From contig NZ_GG657754.1 of assembly GCF_000158915.1 (NCBI RefSeq), positions 2,238,686 to 2,286,538 of the forward strand: DNA of 47,853 bases. Reading direction: 5' to 3'. How positions within the stretch are numbered: position 1 is the stretch's first letter; each line of letters begins with the position of its first letter. The DNA is from Streptomyces himastatinicus ATCC 53653. GTDB taxonomy: Bacteria; Actinomycetota; Actinomycetes; Streptomycetales; Streptomycetaceae. Positions 26,123 to 35,477 of this stretch are shown piece by piece. The notes under the pieces were generated by a model, which worked only from the letters and a program-made list of their open reading frames with translations, was not told the origin of the DNA and did not search any database. A program made the position numbers and the translations under genes.

Positions 26123-28105
26123 TCAGCGCAGGGGCAGGGGCGACTCGATATGCGGGGTACGGATGCCGCGCAGCCGCTCCGACGACGGGGACGGGGACGG
26201 GGCGGCCCCGGGCGCGGCGCCCTCGGTCCGCAGGGAGCCGGCCAGCGGGAGGCGGGCCGAGGTGCGGTTGAGGTCGAGGGTCAACCGGGGTGTGGTGGTG
26301 GGCGGTTCGAGGAGTCCGGCGTCCGTACCGGCGATGATCAGGCCCAGCCGGTGGCCCGCCGGGACGACGTGGTCGGTGGCAGCCAGGTCGAGGGTGATGG
26401 TGTACGGCTTGCCGGGGGTCAGCGGGCGGCCCTTGCGGGCGTCGGCATGGTGGCCGAGGTCGGCCCAGCCGCGGCTGAAGACGGTCTGCTCGACCGCCTC
26501 CGTATCGGCCGCGGTCACCTTGAAGCAGGCGCTGTCGCCCGCCGTGCTGCTCCCCCAGCAGGTGCGGTCGTCGAGGGTGACGATGCCTTCGCCGGCCCCG
26601 CCGTAGTCACGGATGGTGTCGGGCCCGAGGTCGACCAGGACCGCGCTCAGATGGGCGCTGCTGGTGGACGGGGTGGCGGTGACCGTCACGGTGCCGGAGC
26701 CGGACAGCCGCAGGTCCTTCGTCAGCGGCGGCGTGCTGAAGCCCGCCTTGGCCGCGGTCGGCCGGTCGATGTCGGCGGCCCAGTCGCTCTCGCTCAGCCG
26801 GGGGTCGTCGGTGAAGGCCGCGGTGGCGCCGGGCCTGGCCCGCTCGGTGCCGAGGACACCCACCCCGGGGGTCGTCCCGGGGGCCGGGCGCAGGGTGGTC
26901 TGCCGCGTACCGGACGGGGGCCAGACGCGGTCGGTGGACCACTGGTCGGGGGCGCGCTCGATATCGGCCATCGGGGTGCGCTCGATGCCGTTGTCGATGC
27001 CGAGGAGGTAGTGGTCGAACCAGCGGTGCAAGGTCTTGACCCAGGTCCCGCGCCGGAAGTCGAACGGGTCGACGTGTCCGGCCTGGGAGAGCCAGATCTT
27101 GCGCTCCACGCCCGCGTCGGCGAGGGCGTTCCACCACTGTCCGAGGTGCTTGGTGCGGACGTTGAGGTCCTGCATCCCGTGAACGGCGAAGACGCTGGCG
27201 CGCACCTTGCGGGCGTCGGGGACGTAGTCGCGCGCGCTCCACAGCCCGGTCCAGTCGCCGCTGCGCGGGGCACCGTCGACGAGACGCTTCTGTACGGCGG
27301 CGCAGCGCCCGTGCGCGGCGTCGCTCTCGACCCGGTAGGCGAGCCCGTCGGGTCCGGAGCCGAAGAGGGCGGCACCCTTGGCGAAGTAGTAGTCGTACCA
27401 GGAGGAGATGGCGCCGATGGGCACGATGGTCTTGAGGCCCTTGACGCCGGTCGCGGCGACGCCGTTGGCGATGGTGCCGTCGTAGCTCTTGCCGATCATG
27501 CCGGTGCGGCCGTTGCTCCAGGACGCCTTTACGGGCTTGCCGCCGGAGGCGGCGCTGTATCCGGTGGCGCGGCCGTTCAGCCAGTCGACGACGGCCTTGG
27601 CTGACTGGATGTCGGAGCGGCCGCCGACGTCGACGCAGCCGTCGGAGCGGTTGGTTCCGGCGAGGTCGACGAGGACGGTGGCATAGCCGCGCGGGACGAA
27701 GTAGTTGTCGTAGAAGAGCGGGAACAGGACCGGTTTGCCGTTCGCGTCATAGGTCTTGGTCTGGCTCTCGTTGCCGCGTCCGCAGCAGGAGTAGTACGGA
27801 CTGGCGTCCATGATCACGGGAACCTTGCGGCCCTGCCGTGCGGCCTCGCGCGGCCGCACGATGTCGACGGCGACCCGGTCGGTCCTGCCGTCCGCGTCAC
27901 CGTCGAGCTTTGTGTCCACCCATACGGATTCGCGTATGGCGTCGTCGTAGGAGTACACGGGTCTGCTCTCCCGCACCGTGGCCGCGTGGGCCGGTGAGGT
28001 GCCGAGGGGAGACAGCGGTAAGAGGGTGGCGGCCACCAGTGCGGTGACCGCCGGAACGAGGTGCCTGGCCCAGTGGATGCGGGGTTTCCGCCTACGTAGC
28101 AGCAC
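26123..28105 (-). CDS. Secreted Xaa-Pro dipeptidyl-peptidase (S15 / CocE-NonD family)
   Basis: Exported serine peptidase of 660 residues removing X-Pro dipeptides from peptide N termini. Signal peptide: basic start MLLRRRKPRIHWARH, hydrophobic core and cleavage after AHA near residue 41. Catalytic Ser207 in GMIGKSYDGT; the Asp lies in HGMQDLNV (about 310-318) and the His in SQAGHVDPF (about 345). A C-terminal beta-sandwich (from about 470) with GWADLGHHADARKGRPLTPGK is the S15 C-terminal domain. A short Pro/Ser-rich tail follows. The GTG at 28105 has no Shine-Dalgarno but lies 7 nt from a TAACGT -10 box, so translation is probably leaderless. Divergent from the M1 aminopeptidase gene and next to the M14 carboxypeptidase; together a peptide-digestion set. 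Confidence 0.9.
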   Translation of the reverse strand: MLLRRRKPRIHWARHLVPAVTALVAATLLPLSPLGTSPAHAATVRESRPVYSYDDAIRESVWVDTKLDGDADGRTDRVAVDIVRPREAARQGRKVPVIMDASPYYSCCGRGNESQTKTYDANGKPVLFPLFYDNYFVPRGYATVLVDLAGTNRSDGCVDVGGRSDIQSAKAVVDWLNGRATGYSAASGGKPVKASWSNGRTGMIGKSYDGTIANGVAATGVKGLKTIVPIGAISSWYDYYFAKGAALFGSGPDGLAYRVESDAAHGRCAAVQKRLVDGAPRSGDWTGLWSARDYVPDARKVRASVFAVHGMQDLNVRTKHLGQWWNALADAGVERKIWLSQAGHVDPFDFRRGTWVKTLHRWFDHYLLGIDNGIERTPMADIERAPDQWSTDRVWPPSGTRQTTLRPAPGTTPGVGVLGTERARPGATAAFTDDPRLSESDWAADIDRPTAAKAGFSTPPLTKDLRLSGSGTVTVTATPSTSSAHLSAVLVDLGPDTIRDYGGAGEGIVTLDDRTCWGSSTAGDSACFKVTAADTEAVEQTVFSRGWADLGHHADARKGRPLTPGKPYTITLDLAATDHVVPAGHRLGLIIAGTDAGLLEPPTTTPRLTLDLNRTSARLPLAGSLRTEGAAPGAAPSPSPSSERLRGIRTPHIESPLPLR

Positions 28106-28112
28106 GGGCCGG

Positions 28113-28142
28113 ACGTTAGCGCGAGTGAACTCTTGTACAGAA
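28113..28142 (-). promoter_or_regulatory. Promoter of the S15 peptidase gene, leaderless arrangement
   Basis: On the minus strand TTCTGT (28142-28137) is followed by 18 bp and TAACGT (28118-28113), which ends 7 nt before the GTG at 28105. No Shine-Dalgarno. In the divergent 188-bp region shared with the M1 gene. Confidence 0.5.
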
Positions 28143-28293
28143 GAGGGCGCACGGCGCGGCGCCCTGATGAATAGGGCGGGGCCCTGTGGCGGCTGGATGT
28201 CGATTGCATGTCAGATAACCGATGGACGGGAAGTGCGCATACGGAGTACATAGAGTCGCGAGTGATCGTTCTCCCCTACGAGTTGGAGGACTC

Positions 28294-29778
28294 GTGCGTC
28301 ACCACAGACTCATCGTCCCGAGCGCGGCCGCGGCCTGCCTGCTGCTGGCGATCCCGGCGTCGGCGGCCGAACCGTCGCCCGGCGCGCCCGGCATCGGGGA
28401 CTCCTACTACCCCTCGTACGGCAACGGCGGTTACGACGTCTCCCACTACGACCTGCGGCTGAAGTACCAGCCGAAGACGGACGGCCTGGAGGGCACGGCG
28501 ACGATCGTCGCCAAGGCCACGCAGGATCTGTCCCGCTTCAACCTCGACTTCGCGCTCGATGTGCGCGAGGTGCTGGTGGGCGGCAAGAAGGCGGCGTTCA
28601 CCAGGACCGGCGACCACGAGCTGGAGATCACTCCGTCCGCCGCGCTCGACTCCGGCCGTCCCTTCACCGTCGTGGTGCGCTACAGCGGCACGCCGTCGAA
28701 GGTCGAGGCGGGCGGCTTCACGGGCTGGCAGCGGACGCCGGACGGCGGGGTCGCGGCCAATGAGCCGGAGTCGGCGTGGTGGTGGTTCCCGAGCAACGAC
28801 CATCCGCTGGACAAGGCCACGTACGACGTCTCGGTCGCGGTGCCGGACGGTACGCAGGCCATCAGCAACGGTGTCCTGACATCGAACAGCTCGCAGCTGG
28901 GCTGGACCCGCTACAACTGGCGCTCCAGCAAGCCGCAGGCCACCTATCTGGCCACGCTCGCGGTCGGCAAGTTCGACATCACGACGGACACCACCGCGAA
29001 CGGGCTGCCCGTGCTCAACGCCTACAGCAAGGACCTGGGCGAGAACGCGGGCGCGGCGCGGGCCAGCATCGAGCGGACGGCCGAGATCGCCGACTGGGAG
29101 TCCACGGTCTTCGGCCCGTACCCCTTCGAGGCGCTGGGCGGCTATGTGCCGAACGTGTCCGCGGGGTTCGCCCTGGAGACCCAGACCCGGCCCTTCTACG
29201 GCCCGAAGAAGTTCGCCAAGGGCTTGAACGTGTCGGTGGTCGTGCACGAGCTGGCGCACCAGTGGTTCGGTGACAGCGTCTCGGTGAAGGACTGGCGCGA
29301 CATCTGGATCAACGAGGGCTTCGCGAGCTACGCGCAGTGGCTGTGGTCGGAGAAGGAGGGCGAGGGCACGGCCCAGGAGCTGGCGGACTACACGTACGAC
29401 TCCTACCCGGCCGACGACCCGTTCTGGAAGGTCGAACCGGGCGACCCGGGTGCGGAGAACCAGTTCCACGATGCGGTGTACGACCGGGGCGCGCTGGCGC
29501 TCCAGGCGCTGCGGAACCGCGTCGGCGACAAGGACTTCTTCTCGATCCTGAAGGGCTGGACGAAGAAGAACCGATACGGCAACGCCTCGGTGAAGGACTT
29601 CGTCGCGTACGCCGAGAAGGTCTCGGGCGAGCCGCTGGCCGCGCTCTTCGACACCTGGCTGTTCACCCCGTCGAAGCCTGCGGCGACGCAGGCGCGGGCG
29701 GTGGAGCTGAGCCCGGCGAAGGCGCCGGTGCGGCCGAAGTCCTGGCAGAAGATCCAGGCGGCGCACTCCGAGCGGTGA
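28294..29778 (+). CDS. Secreted M1-family zinc aminopeptidase
   Basis: Exported gluzincin aminopeptidase of 494 residues, removing single N-terminal residues. Signal peptide: RHHRLIVPSAAAACLLLAI with cleavage near ASA. Zinc site HELAHQWFG (His318, Glu319, His322) and Glu341 in NEGFASYAQW, with the required 18-residue gap. The exopeptidase segment is present as VSAGFALETQTRP rather than the textbook GAMEN, which is normal for this shorter bacterial subgroup. There is no C-terminal ERAP-like domain, giving the compact M1 form. The GTG at 28294 has GGAGGA close upstream; the reading from 28222 adds an unlikely leader. It diverges from the S15 gene. Confidence 0.92.
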   Translation: MRHHRLIVPSAAAACLLLAIPASAAEPSPGAPGIGDSYYPSYGNGGYDVSHYDLRLKYQPKTDGLEGTATIVAKATQDLSRFNLDFALDVREVLVGGKKAAFTRTGDHELEITPSAALDSGRPFTVVVRYSGTPSKVEAGGFTGWQRTPDGGVAANEPESAWWWFPSNDHPLDKATYDVSVAVPDGTQAISNGVLTSNSSQLGWTRYNWRSSKPQATYLATLAVGKFDITTDTTANGLPVLNAYSKDLGENAGAARASIERTAEIADWESTVFGPYPFEALGGYVPNVSAGFALETQTRPFYGPKKFAKGLNVSVVVHELAHQWFGDSVSVKDWRDIWINEGFASYAQWLWSEKEGEGTAQELADYTYDSYPADDPFWKVEPGDPGAENQFHDAVYDRGALALQALRNRVGDKDFFSILKGWTKKNRYGNASVKDFVAYAEKVSGEPLAALFDTWLFTPSKPAATQARAVELSPAKAPVRPKSWQKIQAAHSER

Positions 29779-29808
29779 CGTCGCGCCGGCCGCTGGGCCC
29801 CAGGTGTT

Positions 29809-30682
29809 CTACGAGGTCCGGCGGCCGGTGTTCCAGGGGGTCCGGCGGCGGGCGGCGCGGCGGGCCTCGCGGGCGATCGGGAGGTACCGCCACCGCTCCG
29901 GCAGCAGCGGCACCACCACCCGCACGGCCAGCCCGAACCGGCGCAGCCGCCGCTCCCGCGCCGCCGTCCACGGCAGCCCGATGGCCTCGCGGGCGTCGGG
30001 CGGCATCAGCCCCGCCGTCAGGAACGCCCGGAAGCGGTTGAACAGCGGGCGCAGCAGCGGCCAGGCGGCGCGCGGCAGCGGGGCGGCGGGCGGGGGCAGG
30101 GGCGCGTCGGCCGCGAGGAGTTCCCGTACGACGGCCGTCTCCTCCAGCTCCTCGCGCAGCACCCGCCGGTAGTACGGCCAGAACTCCTCGACCGTCCGCG
30201 GCATGTGCGCGGTCCTCGAGGCCGAGGATCCGGCCGACCCGGAGCAGCTCCGCGTAGAGCTGCCGCTCCTCCGCCCCGGTGAACGGGCGGCGGCCCAGAT
30301 AGCGCTGTGCGTGCAGGTATGCGGGGAAAGCGGTGGCGTGCACCCAGGCGTAGAGGGCGGGGTCGAGCGCGTGGTACGGGCGCCCGTGCGCGTCCACGCC
30401 CCGGATGGGTTCGTGGGCCGTCCGCAGCCGCCGCCCCTCCCGCGCCGCCCGCTCCCCGCCGTACACCCACAGCTGGACCGACTGGAGGGAGCGCTCGCCA
30501 CGCCCCCAGGGGTCGGTTCGGAAGGCGGAGTGCTGGTCCACGCCCGCGCCGACGCCCGGGTGCGCCACCTGCATGGCCGTGGCGGCGGGCAGGGCGAGGA
30601 CGCTGCGTATGTCTCCGGCGATGGACCACAGGATGCCGCCGACGGGCGGCGGCTCCGGCGTGCTCTGGTCTGTGGTGCTCAT
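29809..30682 (-). pseudogene. Oxygenase MpaB family protein (DUF2236), interrupted by a single-base frameshift
   Basis: Heme-binding DUF2236 fold (MpaB / rubber-oxygenase-like), about 290 residues when repaired. The start block GGILWSIAGDIRSVLALPAA, MQVAHPGVGAGVDQHS and TAHEPIRGVDAHGRPYHALD are the family signature; LYAWVHATAFPAYLHAQRYL follows. The frame reads GRILGLED, then must skip one base in the GG/CC pair at 30211-30212 to continue AHMPRTVEEFWPYYRRVL and end at 29809. The ATG at 30682 has GGAGGT immediately adjacent, an unusually tight spacing. Alone between the M1 aminopeptidase and beta-galactosidase genes. Physiological substrate unknown. One-base insertion is the simplest explanation. 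Confidence 0.75.
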
Positions 30683-30713
30683 ACCTCCATCGTCACGCGG
30701 TCGGCAGAACGCG

Positions 30714-30743
30714 CCGATGCCCGGGCCGGGGCCCGGGCATCGG
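30714..30743 (-). terminator. Strong hairpin terminator after the beta-galactosidase gene
   Basis: Perfect 13-bp stem CCGATGCCCGGGC (30714-30726) / GCCCGGGCATCGG (30731-30743) with a CGGG loop, 17 bp beyond the stop of the beta-galactosidase gene and just upstream of the MpaB-family gene. Confidence 0.8.
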
Positions 30744-30759
30744 CTGGGGGCGGTCGCTG

Positions 30760-33700
30760 TCAGTCCGCGGACAGGGGACGCAGCGTGAGGGTGTAGTCGT
30801 ACGCCTTGTCGGCCTTGACCCGGTACTGGTCGCGCACCGGGTTCGGGGTGTCGCCGACGCCGGTGACGGCGTGGTCGGCGTGCAGGGTGTTCCAGCCGTC
30901 GTTGCGCTTCAGGAGGTGGGGGTACGCCGCCCGGTCGAGGTCGTCGTACGCGCTCGCGCCCACCTCCAGGTCGCCCGACACCAGCAGGCCGCCGCTGCGG
31001 CCGTCGGTGAGCGAGGCCCAGCGCACATCGTCGTGGTTGCCGTGGTCCTGGGGCTTGAGGTACTCGGTGTACTGGTCCTCGACGGAGGAGGACCAGACGC
31101 CCATGGGCGTGCCGTCCTTGCGGTCGTTGAAGTTCTCGACCGGGCCGCGGCCGTACCACCGGAACGTGTCGTACCGCTCCGGCACCTTCAGCTTCATGCC
31201 CACCCGCGGCAGGTACGACAGCTTGGCCGCCTCGTCGCGCGCCTGGACCTGGTGCCGGATGCCGATCTCTCCGGAGCCGTCGACGCGGTACGTCATGGTC
31301 TGGTCGAAGGACGCGTTGGTCGCCTCGGGCTGGGTCACGGTGGTGCGGAAGGTGACGCTGACCGTGCCGTCGTCGCCCGGGGTCACGTCCATGCCCATGA
31401 CGGTGGCGCGCAGCCGGTCGAGGCCGAGGGAGCGCCACTGCTTGCCCTCGGCGGTGCCCCATTCGGAGCGCTCGTTGCTGATCGGGGCGCGCCAGACGTC
31501 GAGTTCGGGGCCGGAGGTGAGGAGTTCACGGCCGCCCGCGCGCATCGAGGTGAGCGTGCCCTTCTTCTTGTCGAAGGTGTAGCGGAAGTCGGGTCCTGTG
31601 ACCTCGACGGTGTCGCCCTTGACCGTGGACGTGGCCTTGGCGTCGCCCTTACGCGCCCGCTCGGGCTCCGGGACCTTCGTCCCGCCGACCGCGAACTGGC
31701 CGAAGGAGACCACGTGTCCGGCCTTCGCCCAGTTCGCGTCGTGGGCGGTCACCGCTTGGACGGTGAGATAGCGCTCGTAGCCGTCCGGGTTCGCGGGCGG
31801 GGCGGGCAGCTGGACCTCTTCGCTCGCGTCGGGCCCGACGTTCAGGGCGCGGATTCCGCTCGCGACGGTCTTCGCGCCCTCGGTCACCTTCCAGCGCAGC
31901 TTCAGATCGGAGGTGCCGGTGAAGACGCGCTCGTTGGTGATCTTGACCTTGCCGCTGCGGGCGTCGGCGTCGGTGATGCGGATCGGTGCCTGCACCCAGG
32001 CGAGCTGGGCGGTCTCCGGCTCCGGCTTGCGGTCGGCGGTGACCAGACCGTCCACGCCGGATTCGTAGAGGCCGTACGACAGATAGTCGCCCTTGCGCTG
32101 GAAGCTGTCGAAGTCCAGGGCGATCAGGGCGTCCCGCTTCGGGTCCGCACCGGCGGCGAGCCGGGCCGCCCCGAGGGCCGTGTCGTAGACGCGGACCTGG
32201 TCGATGGTGCCCTTGGCGGTGCGTCCGGGGTAGCCGTCCTCCATGGTGTCGGCGTTGCGGCCGACGCCGAGGTCGTAGCCGGTGTAGTCCAGCGGGCCGC
32301 TCCAAGCGGTCTCGGCGAGCTGCTTGCCGTCGACGTAGAGGCGGCAGGCGCTCCCGTCGTAGGTGCCGGTGACGCGGTGCCAGGCGCCGGTCCAGCCCTG
32401 GGGGACGTCCGCGGTCACCGTGCGGGGCTTGCCCTCGCTGGTGATCGTGAACTCCAGGGTGTCGGCATCCTTCATCCGCAGCACGTACTGGTCGCCCTTG
32501 CTGACCATGGTGAAGTCGCCGGTGAACGGCTCGGCGGGCTTGACCTGGGCGTCGAGGGTGACCGCCTTGCCGGTCAGGTCGAGCTTGGGATCGCGGTAGG
32601 TCTCCACGAAATCGTCCAGACCGGACAGATACAGCGCCTTGCCCCGCTTGCCATCGACCACCTCCGGCTTGCCGGACAGGCTCGCGGCGATGCGGTTGCC
32701 GGAGGAGTCGGGGGTGGTGATCAGGGGACGCTTGATGTTCTGCTCGGCCCAGTCCCAGATGAAGCCGCCCTGGGCGCCCGGGTATTTCCGCATGACCTCC
32801 CAGAACTCCCGGAAGTTGCCGAGGCTGTTGCCCATCGCGTGGGCGTATTCGCCCATCACGATCGGCTTGGTGAAGGTCTTGGCCTTGGATTCGAGGGACG
32901 CGGGCGTGGGGTAGCGGGGCCCCGCGATATCGGCGAAGGGGGCGTCGCCGTCGGGCCGGTTGGGCTGGTGGTACAGCGGCCGGGTCGGCTCGTTCTTCTT
33001 CGTCCACTCGGCCATCGCGTAGTGCGCCTTGCCGAGCCCGGCCTCGTTGCCGGTGTCCCACATGATGACGCTGGGGTGGTTCTTGTCCCGCTCGACCATT
33101 CCCTGGTGGCGCTCGAGGAACGCCTTCTGCCATTCGGGCTTCTCGGCGAGGCAGTCGTCCGGGCAGTTCTCGAAGCTGTGGGTCTCCACCTCCATCTCGT
33201 CGTCGATGAGGATGCCCTCACGGTCGGCGAGTTCGTACAGGTAGGGGTCCGAGGGGTAGTGGGAGGTGCGGATCGCGTTGACGTTCAGCCGCTTCATCAG
33301 CCGTACGTCCTGCTCCATGCGCTCCCGGGTGGCGTACCGGCCGGTGGTGGGGTCGGTCTCGGCGCGGTTGACGCCGCGGATGAGGATGCGCTTGCCGTTG
33401 AGCTTGAGCTGCTTGTCCTTGACCTCGACCTCACGGAAGCCGACGCTCTGCCGGACGGTCTGGGTGGCCTTGCCGTCGGCGTCGCGCAGCGTGAGTTCGA
33501 GTTGGTACAGGTTGGGTGTCTCGTCGGACCACTTGGCGGGGTTCTTCACCTGCGCCGTCAGCTCGGCCTTGCCGTCCGCTTCCTCGGCGGACAGCCGCCG
33601 CACCTCGCGGCCGCGCGGGTCGTACAGCACGCCCGTGACCCGCTGCTTGCCCTTCGTCCCGCCCTCGGCGCGCGCGATGTCGACCTCGGTGCGCAGCGTG

Positions 33701-34515
33701 GCGTCCCGGTAGTCGGTGTCGAGGTCGGTGGTGACGTACGCGTCCTCCATCCGGGTCTTGGGAGTGGAGTACAGCGACACGGAGCGGAAGATGCCCGCGA
33801 AGCGCCACTGGTCGTAGTCCTCCAGGTACGAGCCCGCGCTCCAGCGGTGCACCTGGACGGCGACGCGGTTGTGTCCTGGCCGCAGATAGTCGGTGACGTC
33901 GAACTCGGCCGGGACGTAGCCGCCCTGGTCGTAGCCGACGTAGCGGCCGTTGACCCAGACGAACGCGGCGGAGGTCATCCCGTCGAAACGGAGCACCTGC
34001 CGCCGCCCGTCCCAGCTCTTGGGCACCTGGACGTCCTTCAGGTACGCCCCGGTGGGGTTGACGTCACGCGGGACCTTCGGGGGTTTCTCGGGGACGATCT
34101 CGCCGTCGATGTTGCGGAAGATCGGGTGGTCGAGGTCGTCGGTCTGCCAGGTGTGCGGAACCTTCACGCGCTGGAATCCCTGGGAGGAGGACGCGTCGTA
34201 GTCCTCCTTCCAGAAGCCCGCGGGCGCGTCCTCGGGCTTGTCGGCGAGGGCGAACCGCCAGCTGCCGTCGAGGCTGCGCTGCCACTTCTCCGCGTCCGGC
34301 CCGGTGGGCTTCAGCCGGGTGTGCGGGGGCTCCTGGCCCTCGCCCGTCTTCTCCGGATCCTCGAGGTAACTGTGCACATCGGCCGGGAACTTGCCCGCGT
34401 CCGGCGCTCTTCCGGCGGCGCTGTCCGCCGTGGTGAGGGCGGCGCCGAGCGCGGTGGCCATGGCAGCCGCCACCGCGATCAGTCGTGTGCCGTACCTGCC
34501 GCGTACCGTGCCCAA
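30760..34515 (-). CDS. Large secreted GH2 beta-galactosidase (LacZ type) with nested LamG-like domain
   Basis: Exported glycoside hydrolase of 1251 residues. Signal peptide: RGRYGTRLIAVAAAMATALG, cleavage near residue 30. Sugar-binding N-terminal domain (85-250), an Ig-like GH2 domain (260-360), then the TIM barrel with the acid/base Glu491 in WDTGNEAGLG and the nucleophile Glu556 in IVMGEYAHAMGNSLG. After GGFIWDWAEQNIKRP (584-597) a LamG-like concanavalin domain of about 170 residues (620-790: KALYLSGLDDFVETY, AWHRVTGTYDGSACRLYVDG, IDQVRVYDTAL) is inserted before the barrel resumes at DGLVTADRKPEPE. A Bgal_small_N-type domain ends the protein. The start is most likely the TTG at 34515, downstream of GAGGTGGGG. 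A clear TTGACT/TAACGT promoter lies 55 bp upstream. Substrate: a galactoside; not shown exactly. Confidence 0.9.
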   Translation of the reverse strand: MGTVRGRYGTRLIAVAAAMATALGAALTTADSAAGRAPDAGKFPADVHSYLEDPEKTGEGQEPPHTRLKPTGPDAEKWQRSLDGSWRFALADKPEDAPAGFWKEDYDASSSQGFQRVKVPHTWQTDDLDHPIFRNIDGEIVPEKPPKVPRDVNPTGAYLKDVQVPKSWDGRRQVLRFDGMTSAAFVWVNGRYVGYDQGGYVPAEFDVTDYLRPGHNRVAVQVHRWSAGSYLEDYDQWRFAGIFRSVSLYSTPKTRMEDAYVTTDLDTDYRDATLRTEVDIARAEGGTKGKQRVTGVLYDPRGREVRRLSAEEADGKAELTAQVKNPAKWSDETPNLYQLELTLRDADGKATQTVRQSVGFREVEVKDKQLKLNGKRILIRGVNRAETDPTTGRYATRERMEQDVRLMKRLNVNAIRTSHYPSDPYLYELADREGILIDDEMEVETHSFENCPDDCLAEKPEWQKAFLERHQGMVERDKNHPSVIMWDTGNEAGLGKAHYAMAEWTKKNEPTRPLYHQPNRPDGDAPFADIAGPRYPTPASLESKAKTFTKPIVMGEYAHAMGNSLGNFREFWEVMRKYPGAQGGFIWDWAEQNIKRPLITTPDSSGNRIAASLSGKPEVVDGKRGKALYLSGLDDFVETYRDPKLDLTGKAVTLDAQVKPAEPFTGDFTMVSKGDQYVLRMKDADTLEFTITSEGKPRTVTADVPQGWTGAWHRVTGTYDGSACRLYVDGKQLAETAWSGPLDYTGYDLGVGRNADTMEDGYPGRTAKGTIDQVRVYDTALGAARLAAGADPKRDALIALDFDSFQRKGDYLSYGLYESGVDGLVTADRKPEPETAQLAWVQAPIRITDADARSGKVKITNERVFTGTSDLKLRWKVTEGAKTVASGIRALNVGPDASEEVQLPAPPANPDGYERYLTVQAVTAHDANWAKAGHVVSFGQFAVGGTKVPEPERARKGDAKATSTVKGDTVEVTGPDFRYTFDKKKGTLTSMRAGGRELLTSGPELDVWRAPISNERSEWGTAEGKQWRSLGLDRLRATVMGMDVTPGDDGTVSVTFRTTVTQPEATNASFDQTMTYRVDGSGEIGIRHQVQARDEAAKLSYLPRVGMKLKVPERYDTFRWYGRGPVENFNDRKDGTPMGVWSSSVEDQYTEYLKPQDHGNHDDVRWASLTDGRSGGLLVSGDLEVGASAYDDLDRAAYPHLLKRNDGWNTLHADHAVTGVGDTPNPVRDQYRVKADKAYDYTLTLRPLSAD

Positions 34516-34569
34516 TCCGACCCCACCTCACATATTCGCAAGAAAACCAACACAGCTGAACAGCGATGC

Positions 34570-34599
34570 ACGTTATTGGCCGGGTAAAGAGAGAGTCAA
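34570..34599 (-). promoter_or_regulatory. Promoter of the beta-galactosidase gene
   Basis: On the minus strand TTGACT (34599-34594) and TAACGT (34575-34570) with an 18-bp spacer, a good housekeeping-type promoter. It gives a leader of about 50 nt before the TTG at 34515. It lies in the divergent region shared with a MerR-type regulator. Confidence 0.6.
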
Positions 34600-34713
34600 C
34601 GGTGCGGACGGATCTCTGTGCGATCAGATGAGGCCGGAAGGTTTCACAGTGATGATGAGACAGCAATACTGATGCACCCGATCGGGCAGCACACCGGAGA
34701 GCGAGGCGCGCCG

Positions 34714-35466
34714 ATGACCACCCCCGACAGCGAGGGGCCGACCAGCGAGGAACTCACCCTCACCGTCGACGAGCTGGCGGCCCGGGCCGGTGTGACCGTC
34801 CGTACGATCCGCTTCTACGGCACCCGCGGACTGCTTCCGCCGCCCGCCATCGGCCCGCGCCGGGTGGGGCACTACGGGCCCGTGCATCTGTCGCGGCTCG
34901 CGCTGATCGAGGAGTTGCAGCACCACGGCATGACCCTCTCCGCCATCGAGCGCTATCTGCGGCAGCTCCCCGCGGACCTGAGCGCGGACGACCTCGCCAT
35001 CCACCGCGCCCTCGTCGCCTCCTGGGCGCCCGAGGCACCCGAGGAGGCGACCCGCGAACAACTGGCCCGGCGGGCGGGGCGCGCGCTGTCGGACGAGGAC
35101 ATCGACCGGCTGGCCGCCCTCCACGCGCTGGAGCGCACGGACCGGCCGGACGTCTTCCGCGTCGACCCCGGCGTGCTGCACCTGGGCCTGCGGCTGCTGG
35201 ACGTCCCGATCGACCTGGAGACGATCCTGGCGGCCCACACCGTCGTACTGGAGCACAGCCGCTCCGTCGCCCGCGAGCTGGGCCGCCTCTTCCGCGACGA
35301 GGTGTGGGGCCCGGAGCGGGAGCCGGAGTCGGGCGGCGGGGCGGAGCGGGCGGCGGCGAAGAGGTCGCTGTCGGCGGACATGCAGCCGCTGGTGGTGCAG
35401 GCGCTGGTGATCGCGTTTCAGCGGTCGATGAAGCAGGAGCTGCGCGCCTGGTACGGGACCGACTGA
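34714..35466 (+). CDS. MerR-family transcriptional regulator
   Basis: Regulator of 250 residues. The N-terminal winged HTH is typical of MerR: LTVDELAARAGVTVRTIRFY (about 16-35), GTRGLLPPPAIGPRRVGHYGPVHLSRLALIEELQHHGMTLSAIERYL. The long C-terminal region has no Cys-rich metal site, so it probably binds an organic ligand or acts without one. The ATG at 34714 has GAGG 7 nt upstream. Divergently placed with respect to the beta-galactosidase gene, so it may regulate that gene or itself; a MerR-type 19-20-bp promoter spacer was not found on either side. Converges with the alpha/beta hydrolase gene 11 bp downstream. Confidence 0.87.
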   Translation: MTTPDSEGPTSEELTLTVDELAARAGVTVRTIRFYGTRGLLPPPAIGPRRVGHYGPVHLSRLALIEELQHHGMTLSAIERYLRQLPADLSADDLAIHRALVASWAPEAPEEATREQLARRAGRALSDEDIDRLAALHALERTDRPDVFRVDPGVLHLGLRLLDVPIDLETILAAHTVVLEHSRSVARELGRLFRDEVWGPEREPESGGGAERAAAKRSLSADMQPLVVQALVIAFQRSMKQELRAWYGTD

Positions 35467-35477
35467 CCTTTGTGTGC

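Noticed and set aside
30307..34587. A 1426-residue plus-strand open frame antisense to the beta-galactosidase gene
   Set aside because: High-GC antisense shadow with no Shine-Dalgarno, no domains, and composition typical of reversed GC-rich codons.
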